A stretch of 7,465 nucleotides of DNA from positions 1-7,465 of the forward strand of contig REAV01000125.1 in the NCBI GenBank assembly GCA_004294465.1, in the 5' to 3' direction. Each line of letters opens with the position of its first letter. Positions within the stretch are counted from its first letter, which is position 1. Below the pieces are notes generated by a model, which did no database searches, was not told the DNA's origin, and was given only the letters and a program-made list of their open reading frames with translations. Positions 1 to 5,566 of the stretch are shown piece after piece. Both the position numbers and the translations under genes were made by a program. This DNA is from Sphingobacteriia bacterium. Its GTDB lineage: Bacteria; Bacteroidota; Bacteroidia; Chitinophagales; Chitinophagaceae.

Positions 1-1688
1 CCATCTACATATATCATATTGTAGGTGGTACGTTCATCATTTTTTTGAAATACCGCTACATGTAAAATATCTTTTCCTATAAATGCTTTATCCGACACTT
101 TTACCACTTTCATGATTCCCGATTTAGTGAAAGCTATGATATCGTCGTAATCGGAGCATTCGCATAAAAACTCATCTTTCTTTAAACTGGTTCCAACAAA
201 TCCTTCTGCCCTGTTGAGATACAATTTAGTATTGGCAATAGCAACTTGCTTTACCTGAATGGTATCAAATTCTTTGATCTCAGTTTTACGCTCTCTGCCC
301 TTGCCATATTTCTTTTGCAAATTTTCATAATAAGCAACTGCAAAATCAGTTAAGTGCTCTAAGTCGTAATTCACTTGCTTGATCTCTGCTTCTATATTTT
401 TGATTTGTTCATTGAGCTCATTGATATCTAATCGGTAAATTCTTCGAACAGGCTTTTCAGTAAGCTTAACAATATCTTCTCGCTCTATAGGCCTTTTTAA
501 TTTTTTCTTAAATGGAGTGAACGCTTTATCAATTGCCTCCAATACTTTTTCCCAATTCTCATGTTTTTGTTCTAACTCTTTGTATATTTTTTCTTCAAAG
601 AAAATTTTCTCCAATGAAGTATAATGCCATTTATCTTCTAGCTCACCTAATCTGATTTCCAACTCTTTCTGCAATAAGGCCTTAGTATATTCTACAGAAG
701 CTTTCAACAATTCTTGAACTGTTAAAAACATAGGCTTATGATCAGATATCACACAAGCATTAGGAGATATACTCACTTCACAATCTGTAAATGCATACAA
801 TGCATCGATTGTTATATCAGGAGAAATACCTGCTGCTAAATCAATCTGTATTTCAACTTCTTGTGCCGTAACGTCAATTACTTTTTTGATTTTTATTTTA
901 CCTTGTTCATTGGCCTTAGTAATGCTCTCCATGAGCTGGGTAGTAGTTACCCCATAAGGCACATCACGAATTACTAAAGTTTTTTTATCCAATTCTTCTA
1001 CATGCGCCCTTACTCTTACTTTCCCACCTCTTTTACCATCATTGTAATTGGCTACATCAATCATTCCCTTTGTTTGAAAATCGGGGAATAATTCAAATTT
1101 TCTTCCTCGCAAATGTTTAATGGAGGCTTCAATCAATTCGCAAAAATTATGAGGCAAAATTTTAGTAGACAATCCTACTGCAATTCCATCTGCCCCCTGT
1201 GCTAATAGCAAAGGAAATTTCATGGGAAGATTGATTGGTTCATTCTTTCTTCCATCATAACTTAATTGCCACTGAGTAGTTTTGGCATTGAAAGCTACTT
1301 CTAATGCAAACTTGGATAAACGTGCTTCTATATACCTGGAAGCAGCCGCATCGTCTCCTGTTCTTACATCACCCCAGTTACCCTGCGTTTCAATCAATAA
1401 ATCTTTCTGCCCTAAATTCACCAATGCATCTCCAATGCTCGCATCGCCATGCGGATGGTATTGCATACTCTGTCCGATGATATTGGCCACTTTATTGAAT
1501 CTTCCATCATCCATTTCTTTCATGGAATGCAAAATTCTTCTGTGCACCGGCTTCAAACCATCTTCAATTGCAGGTACCGCTCTTTCGAGGATAACATAAG
1601 AAGCATAATCTAGGAACCAATTTTTATATTGACCCTGAACACCAGTTTCATTGTCAAAAACCCTATTTTCCCTTTTCTCTTTCGCCAT
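1..1688 (-). CDS. parC: DNA topoisomerase IV subunit A (ParC), 3' end cut off by the window edge
   Basis: Breakage-reunion subunit of topoisomerase IV, a cytoplasmic ParC2ParE2 type II enzyme that decatenates daughter chromosomes. The frame is open from the ATG at 1688 to base 1, giving 562 codons plus two bases; the remaining C-terminal part lies outside. The N-terminal winged-helix segment carries YHPHGDASIGDA (residues 77-88). The catalytic tyrosine is Tyr119 in ASRYIEARL, preceded by Arg118. GIAVGLSTKILPHN (168-181) matches the tower region, with Ile169 at the DNA-intercalating position. A charged coiled-coil stretch spans about 420-475, and the C-terminal beta-pinwheel begins near 485. 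The GyrA-box (QRRGGKG-like) expected at the start of a gyrase pinwheel is absent from 485-505, which favours ParC over GyrA, as does parE upstream. Position 83, usually Ser in E. coli GyrA numbering, is Ala. No promoter match is seen in the 108-base gap upstream, so read-through from parE is likely. Family identity is very secure; ParC rather than GyrA is strongly supported. Confidence 0.95.
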   Translation of the reverse strand, partial: MAKEKRENRVFDNETGVQGQYKNWFLDYASYVILERAVPAIEDGLKPVHRRILHSMKEMDDGRFNKVANIIGQSMQYHPHGDASIGDALVNLGQKDLLIETQGNWGDVRTGDDAAASRYIEARLSKFALEVAFNAKTTQWQLSYDGRKNEPINLPMKFPLLLAQGADGIAVGLSTKILPHNFCELIEASIKHLRGRKFELFPDFQTKGMIDVANYNDGKRGGKVRVRAHVEELDKKTLVIRDVPYGVTTTQLMESITKANEQGKIKIKKVIDVTAQEVEIQIDLAAGISPDITIDALYAFTDCEVSISPNACVISDHKPMFLTVQELLKASVEYTKALLQKELEIRLGELEDKWHYTSLEKIFFEEKIYKELEQKHENWEKVLEAIDKAFTPFKKKLKRPIEREDIVKLTEKPVRRIYRLDINELNEQIKNIEAEIKQVNYDLEHLTDFAVAYYENLQKKYGKGRERKTEIKEFDTIQVKQVAIANTKLYLNRAEGFVGTSLKKDEFLCECSDYDDIIAFTKSGIMKVVKVSDKAFIGKDILHVAVFQKNDERTTYNMIYVD

Positions 1689-1698
1689 ATTAAATCTT

Positions 1699-1759
1699 AT
1701 TTCTCATTTCAATTTCGCATTTCATCTTTCTGCTTTCATCTTTTATCTCATATCTCTTA
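1699..1759. repeat. Degenerate heptamer-like repeat next to the parC start
   Basis: The plus strand shows a loose 6-8 base period with a TTTC core: ATTTCTC, ATTTCA, ATTTCGC, ATTTCATC, TTTCTGC, TTTCATC (1699-1740). It is followed by TCTCATA (1746-1752) and a 5-base TCTTA, which lead into the regular array at 1760. On the transcribed strand it is a purine-rich, C- and T-poor leader immediately upstream of the parC ATG, so it should form little RNA structure. It looks like decayed copies of a heptamer array, but the boundary between the two is subjective. Confidence 0.5.
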
Positions 1760-1801
1760 TCTTATATCTTATGTCTTATGTCTTATATCTTATGTCTTAT
1801 A
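1760..1801. repeat. Heptamer tandem repeat, six units of TCTTATA/TCTTATG
   Basis: Six consecutive 7-base units begin at 1760, 1767, 1774, 1781, 1788 and 1795. On the plus strand they read A-G-G-A-G-A at the variable seventh base, and the other six bases (TCTTAT) are identical in all units. On the minus, transcribed strand this is an ATAAGA-rich run between the cupin gene and parC. The cupin TAA stop (1797-1799) lies inside the last plus-strand unit, which is the first one transcribed. A 7-base unit can change copy number by slippage, altering spacer length between operon genes without touching parC coding sequence. Confidence 0.9.
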
Positions 1802-2162
1802 TTTTAAAAGTATCATGCTTAGCATCCTCTAGCCCATTCAATTCAAATACAATGATATCAGTAACCGCTACTACTTGATGCCAGGCCCAAGGTTCAATTT
1901 CAATCATTGACGGAGCAACAATATGCTCTGTACCTTTTTTATCAGATCGAACATCTTTCCAATTCAATAAAGCAGATCCACTCATGATGATGATTTGCTC
2001 CGGATTTTTCTTAGGAGATAATCCTTTATGATAATGATCTCCACTGCCTGAACCTGCTTTTCTATATGCTACAATAAATTGACCTGTTCTATTTGTATCA
2101 AAATAGTGCGTTGCTCCGCGCTCATCTTCACCAATTTTATCCAACGGTATTACTTTAACCAT
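1797..2162 (-). CDS. Small single-domain cupin protein, function unknown
   Basis: A 121-residue soluble protein with one cupin beta-barrel and no signal peptide or membrane segment. Cupin motif 1 appears as G41-D-H43-Y-H45, followed by Glu55 and Gly62. Motif 2 carries PWAWH with His95, and Asn109 follows. His43, His45, Glu55 and His95 form the usual metal-binding set of active cupins, so it probably binds a divalent metal. The GDHYHKG stretch recalls small cupins of polysaccharide or sugar-nucleotide enzymes, but no such pathway genes are nearby, so no substrate is proposed. The ATG at 2162 is 11 bases after the stop of the DUF1835 gene, which indicates co-transcription. Its TAA stop lies within the heptamer array. 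The cupin fold is confident; the activity is unknown. Confidence 0.85.
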   Translation of the reverse strand: MVKVIPLDKIGEDERGATHYFDTNRTGQFIVAYRKAGSGSGDHYHKGLSPKKNPEQIIIMSGSALLNWKDVRSDKKGTEHIVAPSMIEIEPWAWHQVVAVTDIIVFELNGLEDAKHDTFKI

Positions 2163-2173
2163 TTTATCGCTTT

Positions 2174-2980
2174 TTAATTAGCCAGTTGAACAGTAATTTC
2201 TTTCCAACCCTTATTCCAATCTCCAGAAATGGAGAGTTTCCCAATATTCGCTAATTCTTTCAATCTCCAAACTAAAAAAGCATCTCCTGTTTGAACAGGC
2301 ATTTTATTCAAAGTAGCATTCAATATTTTATTTAATTTCTGTGAATCACCAGAAACCTGATTGAGTAGATGCTTATCGAAAAACTCCACTTCTTTGGCGA
2401 CGATTTTTTTACCCCCTTCTAAAAAACGAACCAATGAATTTTCAGAAGCTATTTTTTTCCATTCATCTGGGTCTATCTCAAACTCACTCAATGTAATTGG
2501 CCTGGCTAATTTTTTTGCTTTTAAAAACTCCTTAGGCTGAATTTCATGTAAATGTGTAGGATAAAAAATATTGCCTTTTTCATTAAAGAAAGGAAGATTA
2601 TTCAAGTACAGTACTTGCACTCTTCCGGCAAAATCCTTGAGTTGACTCATCAACCAATAATATCCACAAACATCATGAGCATTCTGTCCCATCCAGATCC
2701 ATACTTCCTGGGTTTCATCTTCGGTTAATTGCTGAATCAACTGGTGAACTGTTAATTTATCGTCAACAATATCCAATTGATCTTCATACGGCGAATTAGT
2801 TAACACATTCTTCCACCAATCCCTGCGTTGCTGATATCCTTCTGTTTGGTAAATGTCTGCTAAAGGCCCTACAGCAAAGTCATCTTTAATCTCTAATACG
2901 GTTCCTTGCAAACTTTCATCCATTTCAATGGCTGTTTCCAAGGCTTGTATATTGGCATTTTCAAAAACGATATGAATCAT
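2174..2980 (-). CDS. DUF1835 / DUF3658 domain protein, function unknown
   Basis: A 268-residue soluble protein with no signal peptide or membrane helix. The N-terminal part (about 1-125) fits DUF1835: it starts MIHIVF, has the hallmark DDFAVGPL at 33-40, and has W-M-G-Q-N-A-H-D at 96-103 followed by an aromatic-rich YYWL. The C-terminal part (about 155-265) fits DUF3658, with GDAFLVWRLKELANIGKL at 232-249, a helix-turn-helix-like or winged arrangement. These two domains usually occur together in short cytoplasmic proteins of unknown role. The conserved charged and polar residues (D33, D34, N100, H102, D103) could form an active or binding site, but this is inference. It starts 27 bases after parE with an A/T-rich leader and no clear Shine-Dalgarno, and is followed 11 bases later by the cupin gene. 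Domain assignment is by motif recognition; the biological role is not known. Confidence 0.88.
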   Translation of the reverse strand: MIHIVFENANIQALETAIEMDESLQGTVLEIKDDFAVGPLADIYQTEGYQQRRDWWKNVLTNSPYEDQLDIVDDKLTVHQLIQQLTEDETQEVWIWMGQNAHDVCGYYWLMSQLKDFAGRVQVLYLNNLPFFNEKGNIFYPTHLHEIQPKEFLKAKKLARPITLSEFEIDPDEWKKIASENSLVRFLEGGKKIVAKEVEFFDKHLLNQVSGDSQKLNKILNATLNKMPVQTGDAFLVWRLKELANIGKLSISGDWNKGWKEITVQLAN

Positions 2981-3007
2981 AAAAATTATTAAAATTAATT
3001 GCTCAAA

Positions 3008-4891
3008 TTATGCTGTTACTATATCCAATTCTACTCTAAGATTATTGATAATGAACTCCTGTCTCTCCATGGTATTTTTACCCATATAATATTCCAATAA
3101 ATCTTGAATATGGTCTCCTTGTTCTAGTATTACAGGATCTAATCGCATATCTCTTCCAATGAATCGACCAAACTCTTCAGGAGATATTTCACCCAAACCC
3201 TTGAATCGGGTAATCTCAGGTTTGCTTCCCAGTTTCTTTACGGCTTCTTGTTTTTCTGTTTCATCATAACAATAAATGGTTTCCTGTTTATTCCTCACTC
3301 TAAATAATGGGGTTTGCAAAATATAAACATGGCCTTTCTTCACTAAATCAGGAAAGAATTGCAAAAAGAAAGTCATCAACAACAACCGAATATGCATTCC
3401 ATCCACATCGGCATCAGTTGCAATAACAATATTGTTATAACGCAATCCTTCCAGGCCCTCTTCAATATTTAAAGCATGTTGCAATAAATTGAATTCTTCA
3501 TTTTGATACACCACTTTTTTAGTTTCTCCAAAAGAATTCAATGGCTTACCCCTCAAACTAAATACTGCCTGTGTATCTACATTTCTTGATTTGGTAATAC
3601 TACCACTAGCACTATCCCCTTCGGTAATAAATATGGTGGTATTGTTTTGAACAGCAATAAAGGCTTCTTTATTCTTTGCAGGAAGCTCATCATTTAAATG
3701 TGTTCTGCAGTCGCGCAATTTTTTATTGTGCAAATTGGCTTTCTTGGCTCTTTCGTTGGCTAATTTCTTAATGCCCGCTAATTCTTTACGTTCTCTTTCG
3801 TTTTGTTCAATTCTTTTCTTTAATGCATCGGCAGTGGTTGGATTGCGATGTAAAAAATTATCCAATTCCTTGGCTAAAAATTCCTGTACAAAATTCTTCA
3901 TACTTGGGCCGCCCTCTGCCACATTTTGCGAACCCAATTTTGTTTTGGTCTGACTTTCAAAAACTGGTTCTTGTACTCTTACTGAAACTGCAGCTACAAT
4001 ACTTGTTCTAATATCAGATGCATCATAATCTTTCTTGAAAAAATCACGCACCACTTTTATATAAGCTTCTCTGAAAGCTTGCTGATGCGTTCCACCCTGT
4101 GTAGTATACTGACCGTTTACAAAAGAGAAAATATCTTCGCCATAATCGTTGTTATGACTCATGGCTATTTCAATATCATCGCCTTTCAAATGGATGATCG
4201 GATAGCGCAATTCATCTGGATTGGTTTTGCGCTGCAATAAATCGAGCAATCCATTTTTACTTACATATTTCTTATTGTTAAAATGAATAACCAGTCCTGC
4301 ATTGAGGTAACAATAATTCCATAATTGATTCTCTAGGTACTCATAGATATAATGGAAATTTCTAAAGATGGTATCATCAGGTGTAAACACAACTAATGTG
4401 CCATTTGGCTCATCGGTTTTTATCTCTTTATGATCCTTAACCAAAAAACCTTTTTCAAATTCAGCCGTTTTTTGTTTGCCATCTCTAAATGCAGTAACCA
4501 AAAAATGCTCACTCAAAGCATTCACCGCTTTTGTACCTACCCCATTCAAACCCACACTTTTCTGAAATGCCTTACTATCGTATTTAGCTCCTGTATTTAT
4601 TTTACTAACCACATCTACTACCTTTCCCAATGGAATACCTCTACCAAAATCTCTAACGGTTACCGTCTTCCCTTCAATAGACAATTCCACTTGTTTGCCA
4701 TAACCCATTGTATATTCATCAATACAGTTATCGATCACTTCTTTAATGAGAACATAAATTCCGTCATCAGCAGCTGAACCATCCCCTAATTTACCAATAT
4801 ACATCCCAGGTCTTAAGCGAATATGTTCCTTCCAATCGAGCGATTTTATCGAGTCTTCGTCATACTGAACCAAATTTTTATCATCTGCCAT
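3008..4891 (-). CDS. parE: DNA topoisomerase IV subunit B (ParE)
   Basis: ATPase subunit of topoisomerase IV; ATP-driven dimer closure captures the DNA segment passed through the ParC break. The 627-residue length fits ParE and is shorter than E. coli GyrB, with no large TOPRIM insert. The GHKL ATPase domain (about 20-225) has LRPGMYIG at 26-33, [10 protein letters not shown] at 51-60 (Glu51 as general base, Asn55 for Mg-ATP), DFGRGIP at 81-87 and the lid [14 protein letters not shown] at 114-127. The transducer domain carries the QTK loop (Gln314-Lys316). The TOPRIM domain has EGDSASG at 424-430, LRGK at 447-450 and the metal-binding DADVDG at 493-498. RFKGLGE follows at 562-568. All key residues are present. 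The ATG at 4891 gives the usual acidic N-terminus before [14 protein letters not shown] and has AAAGGA just upstream. It is the first gene of the minus-strand unit ending in parC; the control region is at 4892-5041. Confidence 0.97.
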   Translation of the reverse strand: MADDKNLVQYDEDSIKSLDWKEHIRLRPGMYIGKLGDGSAADDGIYVLIKEVIDNCIDEYTMGYGKQVELSIEGKTVTVRDFGRGIPLGKVVDVVSKINTGAKYDSKAFQKSVGLNGVGTKAVNALSEHFLVTAFRDGKQKTAEFEKGFLVKDHKEIKTDEPNGTLVVFTPDDTIFRNFHYIYEYLENQLWNYCYLNAGLVIHFNNKKYVSKNGLLDLLQRKTNPDELRYPIIHLKGDDIEIAMSHNNDYGEDIFSFVNGQYTTQGGTHQQAFREAYIKVVRDFFKKDYDASDIRTSIVAAVSVRVQEPVFESQTKTKLGSQNVAEGGPSMKNFVQEFLAKELDNFLHRNPTTADALKKRIEQNERERKELAGIKKLANERAKKANLHNKKLRDCRTHLNDELPAKNKEAFIAVQNNTTIFITEGDSASGSITKSRNVDTQAVFSLRGKPLNSFGETKKVVYQNEEFNLLQHALNIEEGLEGLRYNNIVIATDADVDGMHIRLLLMTFFLQFFPDLVKKGHVYILQTPLFRVRNKQETIYCYDETEKQEAVKKLGSKPEITRFKGLGEISPEEFGRFIGRDMRLDPVILEQGDHIQDLLEYYMGKNTMERQEFIINNLRVELDIVTA

Positions 4892-4894
4892 AGT

Positions 4895-4900
4895 TCCTTT
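4895..4900 (-). promoter_or_regulatory. Ribosome binding site of parE
   Basis: The minus strand reads AAAGGA three bases before the parE ATG. It is preceded by A6 and A7 tracts, so the leader is strongly A-rich, as is common where Shine-Dalgarno use is weak. It supports the chosen start at 4891; the short spacing makes it a modest signal. Confidence 0.5.
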
Positions 4901-4912
4901 TTTGTTGCTTTT

Positions 4913-4927
4913 TTTGCCAATGGCAAA
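4913..4927. promoter_or_regulatory. Perfect inverted repeat TTTGCCA-A-TGGCAAA, possible operator of parE
   Basis: Two 7-base arms (4913-4919 and 4921-4927) are exact reverse complements around a single central A. The right arm shares bases with the TTTG of the proposed parE -7 element (4924-4931), and the left arm covers the predicted transcription start. A dimeric regulator bound here would block initiation. As RNA, a 1-base loop cannot form a stable hairpin, so a DNA-level operator is more likely than a terminator. No regulator gene is in the window. Confidence 0.5.
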
Positions 4928-4953
4928 TCTAACCCCCTCAGATTCAACCCCAA
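4924..4953 (-). promoter_or_regulatory. Bacteroidota-type promoter for parE
   Basis: On the minus strand, TTG (4953-4951) is followed after exactly 19 bases by TAGATTTG (4931-4924). This matches the -33 TTTG / -7 TAnnTTTG pattern recognised by the primary sigma factor of Bacteroidota; the -7 element is a full match and the -33 has ATTG for TTTG. The predicted start near 4916-4921 gives a leader of about 25-30 bases before the parE ATG. It would drive parE and probably the three genes behind it. Confidence 0.7.
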
Positions 4954-4981
4954 TTATACTTTTCTACAAATAGGCTTTAAC

Positions 4982-4990
4982 TGTGGATAA
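4982..4990 (-). promoter_or_regulatory. Perfect DnaA box (TTATCCACA on the minus strand)
   Basis: The plus strand reads TGTGGATAA, the exact reverse complement of the high-affinity DnaA box. It lies about 30 bases upstream of the parE -33 element, and about 15 bases upstream of the TTG proposed for the plus-strand operon. A single box without a cluster or an AT-rich unwinding element does not make an origin, so a regulatory or titration site, or chance, remains. DnaA binding is inferred only from the sequence match. Confidence 0.5.
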
Positions 4991-5004
4991 ATGATGGTTT
5001 TTGG

Positions 5005-5033
5005 TTGATTTTTAGCGCTCATTCCTACCTTTA
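5005..5033 (+). promoter_or_regulatory. Weak promoter candidate for the cysteine-cluster/NamZ operon
   Basis: TTG (5005-5007), an 18-base spacer and TACCTTTA (5026-5033) resemble the Bacteroidota promoter pattern, with A replacing the last G of TAnnTTTG. Transcription would then start within a few bases of the ATG at 5042, giving a near-leaderless message. Alternatively AGGG (5033-5036) is a ribosome binding site and the true promoter lies further upstream. The two readings conflict, so confidence is low. Confidence 0.3.
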
Positions 5034-5041
5034 GGGCAATT

Positions 5042-5566
5042 ATGGAGCCATTTCTGCCAATTACCGATCTAGACTACCTGAAAACCTATGCTCAATCCAA
5101 AGAGCAAGAAAACGATCGATTTAAGGATTTTGTGAAGCAAATCAATAGCGAAGAAGTAGATGAACTGGTGCAAGAATTGGATCGAAAAATTTCACCTACC
5201 ATTAGCTGCACCGATTGCGGCAATTGCTGCAAATCTTTAATGGTCTGTTTAAATGAATCAGAAGCAGATGCTTTGGCTGGTCATTTAAATCAATCCAGAG
5301 AAAAATTTGATGCAGCTTATTTAGAAAAAGGAAGCAATGGAATGATGATCATGAATCAAATGCCTTGCCATTTTTTGAGTGATAATAAATGTACTGTTTA
5401 CGAATACCGTTTTGAAGGATGCAAAGAATTCCCCGCATTACACTTACCACATTTTACCAGAAGATTGTTTACAACATTTATGCATTATGATAGATGTCCG
5501 ATTATATTTAATGTGGTGGAACAAATGAAAGATCGAATGCAATTTCAAAAAGACCAAAACCAATGA
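5042..5566 (+). CDS. YkgJ-family cysteine-cluster protein (putative zinc- or iron-chelating)
   Basis: A 174-residue soluble protein of the CxxCxxCC family. The defining cluster is Cys56, Cys59, Cys62 and Cys63 in CTDCGNCC, followed by Cys69, Cys109 (PCHFL), Cys117 (KCTVYEYR), Cys127 (GCKEFP) and Cys152 (RCPIIFN). This is the spacing expected of a domain thought to bind zinc or an iron-sulphur cluster; nine cysteines in all, with none in the first 55 residues. The N-terminal 50 residues are charged and helical, probably a short coiled coil. No signal peptide or membrane segment is seen. The biochemical role of the family is not established. The ATG at 5042 has AGGG five bases upstream, and the next in-frame Met (residue 67) would delete the cysteine motif. 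Its TGA overlaps the ATG of the NamZ-family gene as ATGA, suggesting translational coupling. Confidence 0.88.
   Translation: MEPFLPITDLDYLKTYAQSKEQENDRFKDFVKQINSEEVDELVQELDRKISPTISCTDCGNCCKSLMVCLNESEADALAGHLNQSREKFDAAYLEKGSNGMMIMNQMPCHFLSDNKCTVYEYRFEGCKEFPALHLPHFTRRLFTTFMHYDRCPIIFNVVEQMKDRMQFQKDQNQ

Larger units (their letters stand above)
1..4918 (-). other. Predicted transcription unit parE - DUF1835 - cupin - parC
   Basis: Four minus-strand genes follow each other with gaps of 27, 11 and 108 bases, and only the first has a recognisable promoter. No hairpin plus T-tract that would act as a terminator is seen in any gap. Co-transcription is therefore inferred, with the heptamer array forming the leader of the last gene. 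The distal end is outside the window. Confidence 0.6.

Noticed and set aside
1282..1599. A 105-codon plus-strand reading frame.
   Set aside because: It is antisense to the catalytic region of parC, including the codons around Tyr119; there is no independent support.
1629..1878. Two overlapping plus-strand reading frames (1629-1832 and 1651-1878) rich in Leu, Ile, Ser and Tyr, looking like small membrane proteins.
   Set aside because: They are translations of the heptamer array and of the antisense of parC and the cupin gene. The repeated LISYVL pattern simply reflects the 7-base unit read over 21 bases.
2657..2668. ATATCCACA, a one-mismatch DnaA box.
   Set aside because: It lies inside the DUF1835 coding sequence and a one-mismatch 9-mer is expected by chance in a window of this size.
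1797..2980. DUF1835 plus cupin as a toxin-antitoxin or defence pair.
   Set aside because: Sizes, domains and a housekeeping operon context do not fit; neither protein shows nuclease, RelE-like, HEPN or DNA-binding antitoxin features.
3726..4777. Plus-strand reading frames within parE (3726-3953, 3823-4011, 4430-4777).
   Set aside because: They lie antisense to a fully conserved ParE with intact motifs and show no family features or start signals of their own.
4892..5041. A chromosome origin, because of the perfect DnaA box and AT-rich flanks.
   Set aside because: There is only one box, with no cluster and no dnaA, dnaN or gidA-type neighbour. The AT-richness is ordinary for the window.
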